From assembly GCF_000340435.2 (NCBI RefSeq), contig NZ_CP011883.2, forward strand, positions 310,001 through 374,000: DNA of 64,000 bases, read 5' to 3'. Both the position numbers and the translations under genes were made by a program. The notes under the pieces were generated by a model. That model saw only the letters and a list, made by a program, of their open reading frames with translations. It did no database searches and was not told the DNA's origin. This DNA comes from Mycobacterium haemophilum DSM 44634. Its GTDB lineage: Bacteria; Actinomycetota; Actinomycetes; Mycobacteriales; Mycobacteriaceae. Below, piece after piece: positions 1 to 9,400 of this stretch; position 1 is the first letter of the stretch, and each line of letters begins with the position of its first letter.

Positions 1-8
1 ATCGACAC
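1..8 (-). other. Probable 5' tip of a gabD1-like gene running off the left edge
   Basis: The first eight bases equal positions 4091-4098, where they encode the GTG start and next codons of the broken gabD1 (minus strand GTG TCG AT). The bases that follow (9-100) also resemble 4099-4200. I infer that another gabD1 copy begins here and extends left of the window, divergent from the acetolactate-synthase-like gene. Eight bases alone prove little; the shared flank is the real support. Confidence 0.4.
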
Positions 9-100
9 GCTGACCTCTCCTTCATCTGGGGCTGGCTGGTGAAACGTCTGGGTCCAGCCTGCCATTATCGTGGCCCAGGGAGGTGTCGGATGAGCACAGC
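1..100. repeat. gabD1/ALS intergenic repeat, copy A (partner 4091-4200)
   Basis: The segment from the gabD1 start across the gap into the first ALS codons is repeated imperfectly at 4091-4200. Both copies share blocks such as CTGGTGAAAC, CATTATCGTGGCC and GAGCACAGCCGCT. It marks the left junction of an inferred tandem duplication. Confidence 0.75.
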
Positions 101-1003
101 CGCTCAACTGATGGTCCAGTGCCTGGAAAGCGAGGGTGTCTCGGTCGTCTTTGGGATACCCGGCGAGGAGAACATCCGCTTCGTGCAGGCATTGGCGGCG
201 TCATCCATCCGCCACCAACAGCACCCCGATGGTGGCGATCTCCACTCAGGTCGGCCAGGATCGCCAGTACAAGGAGTCGCACCAGTACGTCGACTTGGTG
301 TCGATGTTCACCCCGATCACCCGCTGGGCCGCCGGCGTCCCCACCGCACACGCCATACCAGAAATGTTCTGCAAAGCGTTCAAACTTGCCGAGACCGAAC
401 GCCCGGCCGCCGTTTACCTGGCCGTGCCCGAACACCTAGATACCGATGCCGCGGACTACCCCGGTCTGAAACCGTTGCTGCGCAACGTTGTCCGCGCCGA
501 GGCGCCGTCAGCCCTGCTGCGGTTCTCCGATGAACTTAGCATTCGGGTGGCCAACACCTTCCACGGCAAGGGTGTCATGCCCGACGACCACCCCAACAGC
601 TTAGGAACCATCGGGTTCATGCGGCATGACTACGTCAATTTCGGATTCGACAACGCCGACGTCATCATCGCGGTCGGATACGAGCTGCAGGAATTCGACC
701 CCGTCCGGATCAATCCGCGGGGCCGGCCACCGCTTCGACGAAGACGGCGCGGTACCAGGATCCGGTTTTCTCGCTGAGAAATTCGCTCGGGAGCAACAGG
801 ATTCACGGTTCCCGCTGGCCACGCAGCGGGTGGTTGCCGACACTCGCGCAGCGACGTCGTGCTGATGGACACCGGCGCCACCAAGATGTGGATGGCGCGG
901 CTGTACCCGACGTATCAGCACAACACCTGTCTTATTTCAAACGGACGGCCTGATCGAGTCGGAGAATCTGCGGCTGACCGACCGGCTGGGCGAGACACTG
1001 TGA
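90..1003 (+). pseudogene. Acetolactate-synthase-like ThDP enzyme, broken by several deletions
   Basis: The ATG at 90 opens a typical thiamine-diphosphate enzyme N-terminus with the GIPGEEN motif. After about 38 codons (near 205) the sequence jumps to the TNSTP-VAIS part of the family in another frame, so roughly 60 codons including the middle of the PYR domain are missing. The second frame runs through QVGQDRQYKESHQYVDLVSMF and the central domain to about 718. It then shifts again; pieces such as DSRFPLATQRVVADTR and DTGATKMWMARLYPTY lie in two further frames up to about 940. The carboxy end is not recognisable. Such enzymes condense 2-oxoacids in branched-chain or 2-oxoacid metabolism; this copy cannot make an active protein. 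It was probably divergent from gabD1. Confidence 0.85.
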
Positions 1004-1010
1004 TCCCATA

Positions 1011-2459
1011 CTATTGCTTGGACGTGACTTTCTGCAGCGTCATCGGCCGCAGGTACGGGCCCAGCAACGTGCGATGCCACCATGCCCGATCGTGCCGCAG
1101 TTCGGCAATACTGGTGAATCGGTACTCGTAGAGCTGCGCGCGCACATGCCGGGGCGGTGATCCCGGGAAAGGATTGTGCCGCAACAGGCGCAGCGTCGCC
1201 GGATCGTTGCGCAGCAGTCGCTGCAAGAACGGCGTCAGCCACGGCTGCGCGTAGCCCGGTGAGATGGCAGCGAACCACATCAGCCAGTCCAGCCGCAGAT
1301 GATAGGGCGCCCATTGACGCGGCAGCCGGTGCACCGCGCCGGGCTTGCCTTTAAACTCGTATTCCTTCCAGACCGTCTGCTTGCTGATGGCCGCCTCCTC
1401 GGTGCCTTCGATCACCACCTCCCGGCGGATGCGGCCAATGCTGCCGAAAGCTCCGTAGGTGTTCACGAGGTGAAATGGGTTGAACGACATGTTCATTCGC
1501 TGATGCGACGACAGCATGTTGCGTGCCGGCCAATAGCTTAGGAACAGGACCGCGGCGGTGAACATGATCACCAAGCCGGTGAACCACGACGGCGGCGCCG
1601 ACAGCGATGGCTGCGCAGGTAACAGTGTCACCGGCCACCACCGGATCCACGACTGGTCGATCGCGCTGCACGCCAGGATGATCGTCAGCCAGTTGAGCCA
1701 GGCGAAGTTGCCCGAAGCCACCAGCCACAGCTGGGTGACGACGATAAGCGCCGCGGCCACGCTGGCGACCGGCTGTGGTGCGAACAACCCGAACGGCACG
1801 ACGAGCTGGGCAAAATGGTTACCAGCCACCTCGATTCGGTGCAGCGGCTTGGGCAGGTGATGGAAAAACCAGCTGAACGGCCCCGGCATTGGCTGTGTCT
1901 CATGGTGGTAGAACAGGCAGGTGAGATTGCGCCAGCAGGCATCGCCGCGCATCTTAATCAGTCCGGCACCGAACTCAACGCGGAACAGCAGCAATCGCGC
2001 CATCCACAGCGTCAGCACCGGGGGTGCGACGCGGTCGTTGCCCAGGAAGATCACCAGGAACCCGGTCTCTAGCAGCAACGACTCCCAGCCGAATCCGTAC
2101 CACACCTGTCCGACGTTGACGATCGAAAGGTAGAGCACCCAAAGCGTCAGCCACATCAGCATCGCGGTCCACAGCGGCGCCAGGTCGGCTGCTCCGACCA
2201 CGATAGCTGCCGAAAGCGCTGCGCCGAACCAGCAGACGAGGGCGAACAACCGATCGGAGTAGCGGACATGAAAGATGCTCGGTGATCTCCAGAAGGACTG
2301 CCCAGCGAGAAATCGCGGCACCGGCAGGATTCCGTGCTCCCCGATGAGCGCCTGAAACTGGGTCGCGGCCGCCACGAACGCGATGAGGTAGATGGCTGCC
2401 GCACCACGCTCGAGCACCAATCTGCCCAGCCAATATTCGGGTGCCGAAAACCATCCCAT
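1011..2459 (-). CDS. Rv0235c-type membrane protein, lipase maturation factor family
   Basis: A polytopic membrane protein of 482 residues, the length I recall for M. tuberculosis Rv0235c. The start is the ATG at 2459, opening MGWFSAPEYWLGRLVLERG. A longer open frame to 2597 reads into sequence that is also found beside the glycerophosphodiesterase gene, so the extension is not credible. Hydrophobic helices alternate with the conserved W-Y-G-F-GWESLLLETGFL and FRVEFGAGLIKMRGD motifs, followed by H-HETQPMPGP, which are characteristic of lipase maturation factor-like proteins. Family members assist folding or export of secreted enzymes, but the mycobacterial role is unproven. In H37Rv this gene lies between gabD1 and aftD; here it sits on the far side of gabD1. 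Confidence 0.85.
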   Translation of the reverse strand: MGWFSAPEYWLGRLVLERGAAAIYLIAFVAAATQFQALIGEHGILPVPRFLAGQSFWRSPSIFHVRYSDRLFALVCWFGAALSAAIVVGAADLAPLWTAMLMWLTLWVLYLSIVNVGQVWYGFGWESLLLETGFLVIFLGNDRVAPPVLTLWMARLLLFRVEFGAGLIKMRGDACWRNLTCLFYHHETQPMPGPFSWFFHHLPKPLHRIEVAGNHFAQLVVPFGLFAPQPVASVAAALIVVTQLWLVASGNFAWLNWLTIILACSAIDQSWIRWWPVTLLPAQPSLSAPPSWFTGLVIMFTAAVLFLSYWPARNMLSSHQRMNMSFNPFHLVNTYGAFGSIGRIRREVVIEGTEEAAISKQTVWKEYEFKGKPGAVHRLPRQWAPYHLRLDWLMWFAAISPGYAQPWLTPFLQRLLRNDPATLRLLRHNPFPGSPPRHVRAQLYEYRFTSIAELRHDRAWWHRTLLGPYLRPMTLQKVTSKQ

Positions 2460-2508
2460 GGCCGCAACTCCTTGGACGGTGACTGCATATCCAGTTAACC
2501 AGCTCGCA
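2423..2508. repeat. 86-bp perfect repeat from the Rv0235c 5' end, copy A
   Basis: These 86 bases cover the first codons of the Rv0235c-type gene and its upstream region. They are identical to 5501-5586, in the same orientation, 3,078 bp apart. Similarity continues with mismatches for about 20 bp to the right. It is the clearest footprint of the duplication. Confidence 0.95.
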
Positions 2509-2619
2509 CACCCGGAGCCAATAGCGCGGGGTGCGCCGCCCCCCGCGAACCTGCAGTTGTCGACGCCTGCTGTCGAGAAACAGGTCGCTAGTTGCACTTT
2601 CGCGTACTTATGAACTCCT

Positions 2620-2697
2620 TACGGTGGACACCACTGATGCGCCCAACATGGCGAGCGAAATCAATGCCAGCAGTTGCACAGTCGCGGAATGCCGTCA
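2620..2697 (-). pseudogene. Remnant of the aftD 3' end
   Basis: This stretch aligns with 6429-6506, the last codons of aftD, including the shared 17-mer CAATGCCAGCAGTTGCA and a following TCGCGGAATG block. It lies immediately upstream of the Rv0235c-type gene, where an aftD end would fall in a duplicated copy. The glycerophosphodiesterase gene that should lie between is missing from this copy (2509-2620). Confidence 0.7.
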
Positions 2698-2699
2698 AG

Positions 2700-2830
2700 G
2701 TCGCGGAGCTAGATGCAAATTATGAAGAGTACTGGGCCAAGGATGTTGCGGCCATGACGTTCTATCAAGGTCTCGTGGAGGATGCGGTGGCGCTCCTGCT
2801 TTCGTGGAAGAGTCCGCCGCGGTACCCGGT
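2700..2830 (+). pseudogene. Fragment of a second EspB/PPE-like protein
   Basis: The plus-strand frame through 2700-2820 encodes AELDANYEEYWAKDVAAM followed by TFYQGLVEDAVALLLSWK. This parallels the carboxy end of the intact EspB-like protein at 4349-5317 (residues 270-305, ELDAEYDQFW..D.EAM.WY). It also recalls the Y-x3-W-xxD-xxAM motif of PPE proteins. The rest of the gene is absent: aftD debris lies to the left and unrecognised sequence (2830-2920) to the right. The frame continues without a family match. Identity to the other copy is moderate, so this is a diverged paralogue and not a recent copy. Confidence 0.6.
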
Positions 2831-2920
2831 GCAGCCTGGATTCCCAGTAGCCCATGCCGGTGGCGTCCAGAATCCAATGTAACGCTGTCTGTCGACGACC
2901 TGAATGAGTTGCGGCCCTAC

Positions 2921-4098
2921 CCGGATCCAGACCGTCTTGGTGTTGCAGAACTCGCGGATCCCGTGGGCCGACAGCTCGCGTCCGTAGCCGGACCGCTTGA
3001 CACCGCCGAACGGCAATTCGGGGTAGGACACCGTCATCCCGTTGATGAAGACCTGACCGGCCGCGATGTCGTCGATGAAGCGCCGCTGCTCGGTCTCGTC
3101 CTGTGTCCAGGCGTTGGAACCCAACCCGAAGGTGGTGGCATTGGCGATCTCGATGGCTTCGTCGATGTCGGCGGCACGATACACCGAGGCGACCGGACCG
3201 AAGACCTCCTCGGTGTAGAGCGCCATGTCCTTGGTGATGCCGGTGACCACGGTCGGTGGGTAGAACCATCCCGGCCGGTCGGGTCACCCACCTGCAGCGC
3301 CTCCATCCGCGCGACGAACTTGTCGACGAACTCGTCGTAAATGTCGGCGTGGGCGATAAACCGCTTGGCGGCGATGCAGGATTGGCCGTTGTTCTGCACC
3401 CGACCGGTGACCGCGGTGGCCACTGCTGCATCCACATCCGCTGAGGGCATCACGATGAACGGGTCGCTGCCGCCGAGCTCGAGCACGGTGGGCTTGATCT
3501 CGTCGCCCGCGATGGCGCCGACCGACTGGCCGGCCGGTTCGCTGCCGGTGAGGGTGGCCGCCGCGACTCGGGGATCGCGCAGGATGGCTTCGACACCGCT
3601 GGCCGAGATGAGCAGCGTTTGAAAACAGCCCTGCGGGAAGCCGCCACGGGCAATGACGTCGGCGAGGTACAGCTCCACGGCATCACGGCCAGTACCACCC
3701 CGAGCGGCTGGTAGCGAGCGAATGCCTGCGACGCGCCAACGGCGGCGGCGTCGGCCGGTTCATCGGCGAGCAACGCTTCGGCGTTCTCGGCGTAGTAGCG
3801 AAAACCCTTGGCGCACTTCAGTGCCTCGCCCTTGGCCGAGGCCAGCGTCTTACCCATCTCGAGGGTCATCATGGCGGCGGCTTGGTCGGCTTCGGCCTCG
3901 AGCAGGTCGGCGGTGGCGTTAGCCCACTTGGCGCGCTGAGCGAAGGTGGTGTGACGGTAGTCGTCGAACCGCGCGTAGCCGCGAGCAATCGCAGCCTCGA
4001 CTTCATCCGGGGTTGCTGGGGTAAAGGTCTTTACCGTCTCGCCGGTGGCCGGTCTTTACCGTCTCGCCGGTGGCCGGGTTGATAGTGGCGATCGACAC
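2921..4098 (-). pseudogene. gabD1: gabD1, succinate-semialdehyde dehydrogenase, decayed copy
   Basis: Aldehyde dehydrogenase normally converting succinate semialdehyde to succinate. The GTG start at 4098 gives VSIATINPATGETVKT. A 25-bp tandem duplication (4026-4075) then shifts the frame. Later stretches (MMTLEMGKTLASAKGEALK, KPTVLELGGSDPFIVMPSA, GQSCIAAKRF, ELPFGGVKRSGYGRELSAHG) match GabD1 well. About 35 codons after RYQPLGVVLAVMPW are deleted near 3675, removing the conserved Asn of the PWN motif. A second deletion of about 40 codons lies near 3285, and the stop after KTVWI (2924) is lost. The catalytic Cys (GQSC) remains, but the gene is in several frames and cannot be functional. Confidence 0.92.
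4026..4075. repeat. 25-bp perfect tandem duplication in the gabD1 5' end
   Basis: Positions 4026-4050 and 4051-4075 are identical (each begins GGTCTTTACCG and ends CGGTGGCC). Because 25 is not a multiple of three, the duplication throws the gabD1 frame at about codon 10. Confidence 0.97.
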
Positions 4099-4200
4099 AC
4101 TGACCCCTTCGTCCGGGTTGACTGGTGAAACATCTGCGTCCAGCCTGTCATTATCGTGGCCGGAGGGAGATGACGAGCACAGCCGCTTAACTGATAGATC
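4091..4200. repeat. gabD1/ALS intergenic repeat, copy B, with ALS start remnant
   Basis: Imperfect copy of 1-100. It keeps the gabD1 start and the spacer. It also holds a corrupted ALS start near 4170: ATGAGCACAGCCGCTCAACTG of copy A is now ATGACGAGCACAGCCGCTTAA, a frameshift and stop. The rest of this ALS copy is gone. 4201-4348 shows no gene that I recognise. Confidence 0.75.
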
Positions 4201-4348
4201 GTCGGCGGCTCAATGAGCAGCTTGCAGGACGAATGCGGACGCGCTTAGGCGCGTCGCGCTGGCAGCCTCCTCAAGCCGACGTTTCGGCACCGCATCGACG
4301 CGCGGCGGCAGTAACGACTTCTCAAAGCTCAAACGATCGAAATCACTT

Positions 4349-5317
4349 TCACCCGCCGCGTTCCCTGACGCTAGCTAGCCCAAAAGCGCGCCACGGTAGC
4401 TTCTTCCACACAGGCATACGCATCAATGCGATACCCACGGCCCTCTCATACCAACACATCGCCTCCATGTCTGTCATCCAGAACTGGTCATATTCCGCAT
4501 CGAGTTCCGAGATCTTCTTATCGTGTCGCACCAACCCCGCCGCTTGCTCCGACGCCAGGTCCGCCCGCTGAGTGCGATTATCCTCAATAGCCTTCGGAGG
4601 TATCACCCCATCACGTGCACGCTCATAGGCCTGACCGATAGTGGCGACCGCATCGGTTGCCTCAGCGGTCTCGGTTATGAAAACACACATCCACCGGTTA
4701 AGTTCGGTGGCTGTCGTGGCCGCCTGTTCTGCCGCCGGACCTGACCACTGCTCTCGCAGCCTATTTTCCCATTTCTGCAATCTATTCGAGAAGACATCTA
4801 ATTCAGCTTCTACGTCTCGGAAACCGAGGAGGAGTTCGCGTAGTGACCCAACTCCAACGCCTTCGTATATATTATTGGAATTAAATTCCGGTGGTTGATT
4901 CCAGTAGAGACGCTGATAACCAGCTAGGCCGATAATGGGCTCGTCAGGAATTTCTTCGTTCTCTTGAGTGATAGCGGCCTGTGTCGATATTTGCGGTGCC
5001 GATGCCATCCTCGATTGCTCTAGTTGAAGACCCTCAGCGTTGTCGGCTTCGGTGGTCGCATATGCCTTGGCGCTGTTGGTTAGTGTGAGCGCATATTCGT
5101 TCAAACGGTTGGCGAGGTCAGTGAGTCTCCGGCGGCACGTCCGTAAGTGATCGGACAGGTTGCTCGCCGCCAATTCCGACACGCAATCATTACCAGGGGC
5201 TGCAACAATAGGCTGCCCCAGCCGGTTATCCCTCGTTGCGCAAATCTGGTCGCTGATTTCTTTTAGCTCATTGGCTGATTGAAGCAACTCTGAGGGTTGT
5301 ACGGTCACGGTGGGCAT
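4349..5317 (-). CDS. EspB-like PE-PPE fusion, predicted type VII secretion substrate
   Basis: A 322-residue protein with no orthologue at this place in H37Rv. Residues 1-97 resemble a PE or EspB N-terminus: TVTVQPSELLQSANEL, two helices, then NSAKAYATTEADNAE. The YATTE at 86-90 fits the YxxxD/E secretion signal. A linker (100-150) leads to a PPE-like helical part with a WSG turn at 191-193 (GPAAEQAA follows). A Y-x3-W-xxD-xxAM block at 275-287 recalls PPE proteins. The long glycine/proline tail of EspB is missing. The start ATG at 5317 is preceded by GCGGAG. The surrounding DNA is AT-richer than its neighbours, suggesting acquisition. I infer export by an ESX system, most likely ESX-1-like by EspB similarity; the partner and function are unknown. 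Confidence 0.75.
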   Translation of the reverse strand: MPTVTVQPSELLQSANELKEISDQICATRDNRLGQPIVAAPGNDCVSELAASNLSDHLRTCRRRLTDLANRLNEYALTLTNSAKAYATTEADNAEGLQLEQSRMASAPQISTQAAITQENEEIPDEPIIGLAGYQRLYWNQPPEFNSNNIYEGVGVGSLRELLLGFRDVEAELDVFSNRLQKWENRLREQWSGPAAEQAATTATELNRWMCVFITETAEATDAVATIGQAYERARDGVIPPKAIEDNRTQRADLASEQAAGLVRHDKKISELDAEYDQFWMTDMEAMCWYERAVGIALMRMPVWKKLPWRAFGLASVRERGG

Positions 5318-5610
5318 GTTAACTCCGCTTCATTCAAGGAAAGCTCAAATGAATACACCGTTGTATAAAATGACTGCTATTGATCACTGTTGTGAACGAG
5401 CATGGAAAAATGATGTACAAGACTATCGCAGCGCAGACTGAGTTTGCAACCGGGCGGTTCGTCACCGGATCTCATCAAGGTGGCGGGTTTACGGACAGTT
5501 TGCCCAGCCAATATTCGGGTGCCGAAAACCATCCCATGGCCGCAACTCCTTGGACGGTGACTGCATATCCAGTTAACCAGCTCGCAAACCTGGAGCCAAC
5601 AGGGCGGCGG
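5318..5610. other. Intergenic mosaic with Rv0235c 5' remnant
   Basis: 5318-5500 is AT-rich and holds no recognisable gene; it probably contains the promoter of the EspB-like gene. 5501-5586 is the second copy of the 86-bp repeat from the start of the Rv0235c-type gene, cut after about 14 codons. It directly precedes the 3' end of the glycerophosphodiesterase gene, the place where an Rv0235c gene would be expected in the ancestral order. Confidence 0.8.
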
Positions 5611-6402
5611 CTACGTCTCCCACTCGCCGCGGGAAATGAGAACTTCGCGCAGCAGGTCGGCGCGATCGGAGATGATGCCGTCCACGTTGATGTCCAGAAG
5701 TGCGTGCATGGTGGCGGGCTCGTCGACCGTCCAGGCATGAACCTGGCGTCTGCAAGCGTGCACCGCCTGCACCAGTGCCGGCGTAATGATAGGCACACCC
5801 CCAAGCCGAGCAGGCAACTGCAAGCAGTCACTGTCGCGCAACATCCGCTTGGCAGCTGCTCGGCTGCGGGCCGTTCGCGCCGCCAGGAACGCCAGGAACG
5901 TACCTGTGCCCGCCGAGCTGGCGACCCGCTTGGACAGCAGACGCACCGCGCGCCGTCGACGCCGATCGGAGAACGAACCGATCAGTACCCGGTTGTGTGC
6001 ACCCATCCGCTCGATGACCTCGACAGTCGGATCGATGGCGGAGGACGCCTTGATATCGATGTTGACCCGCAGGTCTGGGAATGTGGCGAGGAGTTCTTCC
6101 AGGGTCGGGATCGTCTCGCCAGTACCCAAATCCGCTTTGCGGACATCCCGCCAATGCAACTGGTCGACCGGGCCCGGCACTCCCGTCGCCGACCCGAGTC
6201 TAGGGTCATGCAGGATCACGGCTACGCCGTCACGGGTGGCACGAACGTCTGTCTCAATGTAACGAAATCCGAGCTTGGCCGCCTCGTGGAACGCTCCCAT
6301 ACTGTTCATCGGCAGCTTAAAGGATGTAAATCCCCTGTGCGCCATAGCAATCCGTCCAGCAACGTGTAAATACTGCAGGCTATGTGCGTCGCCGCCGCTC
6401 AT
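5611..6402 (-). CDS. Glycerophosphodiester phosphodiesterase (UgpQ/GlpQ family)
   Basis: Predicted to hydrolyse glycerophosphodiesters to glycerol-3-phosphate and an alcohol. The GDPD barrel signature is complete: AHRGF near residue 22, NSMGAF, then YIETDVRATRDG with the metal-binding Glu and Asp, then VILHDPRLG with the catalytic His. Later come NIDIKA and VHAWTVDEPATMHALLDINVDGIISD at the barrel end. About 263 residues, normal for the family. The ATG at 6402-6400 overlaps the aftD stop as TGATG, so the two genes are probably cotranscribed and translationally coupled; a TTG one codon upstream is possible. I see no signal peptide, so a cytosolic role in phospholipid headgroup recycling is likely. 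It appears to be additional to the glpQ1/glpQ2 loci of H37Rv. Confidence 0.88.
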   Translation of the reverse strand: MSGGDAHSLQYLHVAGRIAMAHRGFTSFKLPMNSMGAFHEAAKLGFRYIETDVRATRDGVAVILHDPRLGSATGVPGPVDQLHWRDVRKADLGTGETIPTLEELLATFPDLRVNIDIKASSAIDPTVEVIERMGAHNRVLIGSFSDRRRRRAVRLLSKRVASSAGTGTFLAFLAARTARSRAAAKRMLRDSDCLQLPARLGGVPIITPALVQAVHACRRQVHAWTVDEPATMHALLDINVDGIISDRADLLREVLISRGEWET

Positions 6403-9400
6403 CAAGAAGCTCCACTCGTGCGGTCATGCCGCGGCGACACCACGGATGCGGCCAACACGGCAAGCGAAACCAATGCCAGCAGTTGCACGTTCGCGGAATG
6501 GCCGGCGTAGCCGTCGACCGACCGCCATGGCTGCCGGGACAGTGCCGCTCCGGCCAGAATCAGCCCGCCCGCGCTCAGGCCGATGGTAAGGCCGTTGCGC
6601 CACCGCGGCTGGTGGCGCAACGCGTACCGCAGACCGAGGGCGGCGCCGACCACGACAACCCCGGCCGCGCCGGCGATCACCGCCCCGGCCGCCAATACTG
6701 CGACCGCGGCCCAGGCTCCAGGCGCCCATGGTTGCGCGGTCGCGTCATCGGCACGTTCACTTCGCCTGCGCCATAAGGCAAGCAAGGCCAACAGCGGCAG
6801 CAATGCCAGCCCCGCCGCCAGGCCCGATCGGTACAGCGAATTGGCGGTGAAGGTCAGCGTGATGGTGCCGGCGTTCCCCGCCGGCACCACCCAACCCTGC
6901 TGCCACCCGTTGACGGCGACCGGCGTCAACCGGACTCCGGTGCTGGTGCGCGCCACCCAGCCAGGGTTGATGCTGTCGGGCATGACCAACACCCGGGAGG
7001 TGGCCGATGCGGGGACGCGTATCTCGCGGCGACTGGGACCCCACCTGCCGGTATCCGCGGAAACGATGTTGGCACTGGGTAATTCGGTGCTGTCTTGAGT
7101 CGATAGCTGTGCCCCGTCCACGATGAACGCAGCGCCAGGGCTGATCAACAACTCCTGCTGGCCTGCCGGCAGTGCGATCGGGTCGCGTTCGCAGGGGACC
7201 GCGGCGACCGGTTCACCATCCAGCAGTGCTGCTGCCGTGGTCCGGATCGAGGTGTGCACAAACCGGCCGGCGATCGCGATGACCGGTCCGTGATCGCAGT
7301 CGACGGTGATCTCACGGATACGGTTGCGGCTGGCGTTGGCGGGCGCGATCGGGTTGCCGTCGGTCCCGAGGACCGCGACCTCCGCGAGCCCCGGCGGTTT
7401 GAGCTGATCAAAGCCCAGCGCGTTGCGGTCGATGACGTCGTGCCAGTCGAGCAGGCTGACCGTGACGGTGTCGGTGACCCGGGGTTTCAGCGAAAGCGTC
7501 GGTGGCTCACCCGAAACGTTGCTCTCCCTGTTCAGTTCTCGAACTTGTGGGCCGTCACCCAGGTTGACCGCCACCATCGTCGGGTGCGCGGGCAGTGTCG
7601 ACCGGCTGGGTGCTAGCCGCAGCCCGGCGACCTCGGTGGGCCGCGGCAGGATGAGGGTGAGTGTCGGTGGGGTCTTGTGCTGCACCACCCGTTGCGGTGC
7701 CGTCCACGACGTGGCCGGATCGCCGTCGGTGGCCGCGTATGCCGAGCCAAGGATGTCGACCGTGTCGGCGTCACCGTAAGCTTGGGTGGTGTTCGGCTCG
7801 GCGATCAGATCCGCCAGCTTAGGGCCCTGTCGGGGCCGCACCCACAGCGTTGGTGTCACCGATATCGGGTTGGGAACGGTGAGTGTCCGGCTGAAATTGA
7901 CGGGTTCTTCTGGTGCCAGTGCCATCGACGCCGCGCAGCGGACGCTGTCGGGCGCCGGGGCGCAGCCCGGTCTGCCGAGCAATTCCGATCCCAGGTCCCA
8001 CCCCGCGATCGCCCAACCGCGCGGCGGCCCGGGAACCAGCGCGGTGTGCCGCAGATTGACCGGGTGGGCGAATCCGGACGCGTCGTACTGGGTGATCGTC
8101 AGGTCGGTGATGCCGAACTGCACCCCGGAGGACCCGTCGTCGGTGGCGGCCGCGGTGATCCGCACCCACGGGGTTTCGCCGTAGGGCAGCGCCGCGGTGA
8201 GCGGCTTGCCGGCCTCATCGAACGCACGGGTGGTAGTGCCGTTGGCGGTCTCGATCTGGATGCGGCGGACTTGGGCTCCGACGGCAGTCGCGCTGGGCGT
8301 GATGGTGATGACGGCGTTGGTTATCGGGTGGTCGAAATCCACTTGCAGCCATTGCCCGACGGCGGGCTGCAGTGCGTTGGACACCCACGAGGTCGCCGGG
8401 TCGCCGTCGACCGCGGCGGCCGGTGAGGTTGCCGGAGCGACATCGGGCATGGTGGTGGCATCCGATGACGAGCTGGACGCGGTGATCCGGCCACCGCTCC
8501 AACCGCCGAAGACCATCTCCGCGCCCGGGACTGGGTAGTCGGGCACTCGGTTGAAGGTATGCCGGGCGTCGTCAGCCGCGCGGATCGCCGACGAGTGCTG
8601 GTCTACCCGGCCATAGTCGGTCTCGCGGGCTACCGGGGTATCGGTGATGGTGACCCCGGCCCGGCTGGGTAGTGGCAGACCGGCGACCTGAGCGTCTGCG
8701 GTCATCAGCGCCGGACCTAACGCCGGCTGTCCCAGCAGCCGGCGCCGTTCGTCAAGACGCAGCAGCACTTCGGGTCCGCCGTCGATGCGAGCCAGCTGGT
8801 CGGTGTCGGCGAAGTAGGGTTGGCCGAGTTGGTCCGCATCGCTGGTGGCCACCCGATAGATCTCCACCGCTGGGTAGCGGGGGCGCAGTCCGCTGTCGGC
8901 AACGAAGTCAGTGAGCATGTCGGTGCCTACCGGTGCACCGAACTGTGCCACCTTTTCCAGCCGCGGCGACCCGGTGATAGCTCGGTGTACCAGGATAGGG
9001 CGCGCTGAGCGCGACGTGTCGGGATCCAGATCGTTGCGCAGCACCACATAGGAAATGCCTTGGCGGGCAAGGGTATCGGCCAGACCGACCGACGGGCGCC
9101 CGGCGGCGAACAGCCGCTGCACCGAATCCAGCGCCCGGATGGTCTGCGGCGGAGTCAGCGGGATGGAGTCGCGCACTCCCCACGGGCTGCTGCCGAGCAC
9201 TTGGAGTGGCTCGTCGTGGCTGGTGCCCCACACCTGAGTGGCGAACGGTGCGCCCGGGACCACCAGCACGCGTCCAGGTGTCGGTGTCCCGGTGTTGTGT
9301 TCGCTGAGCCAGTTGGTGGCGTCATGCCAGTACTGAGGTATCACGCTGAACGTGCCTGGCGGGGTGAGCCGACCCGTCCAGGCCAACGAGGTGCTGACCA

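Noticed and set aside
5380..6369. Long plus-strand open frame of 329 codons over the Rv0235c remnant and GDPD gene
   Set aside because: It is antisense to the clear glycerophosphodiesterase, has low-complexity Arg/His-rich sequence and no family resemblance.
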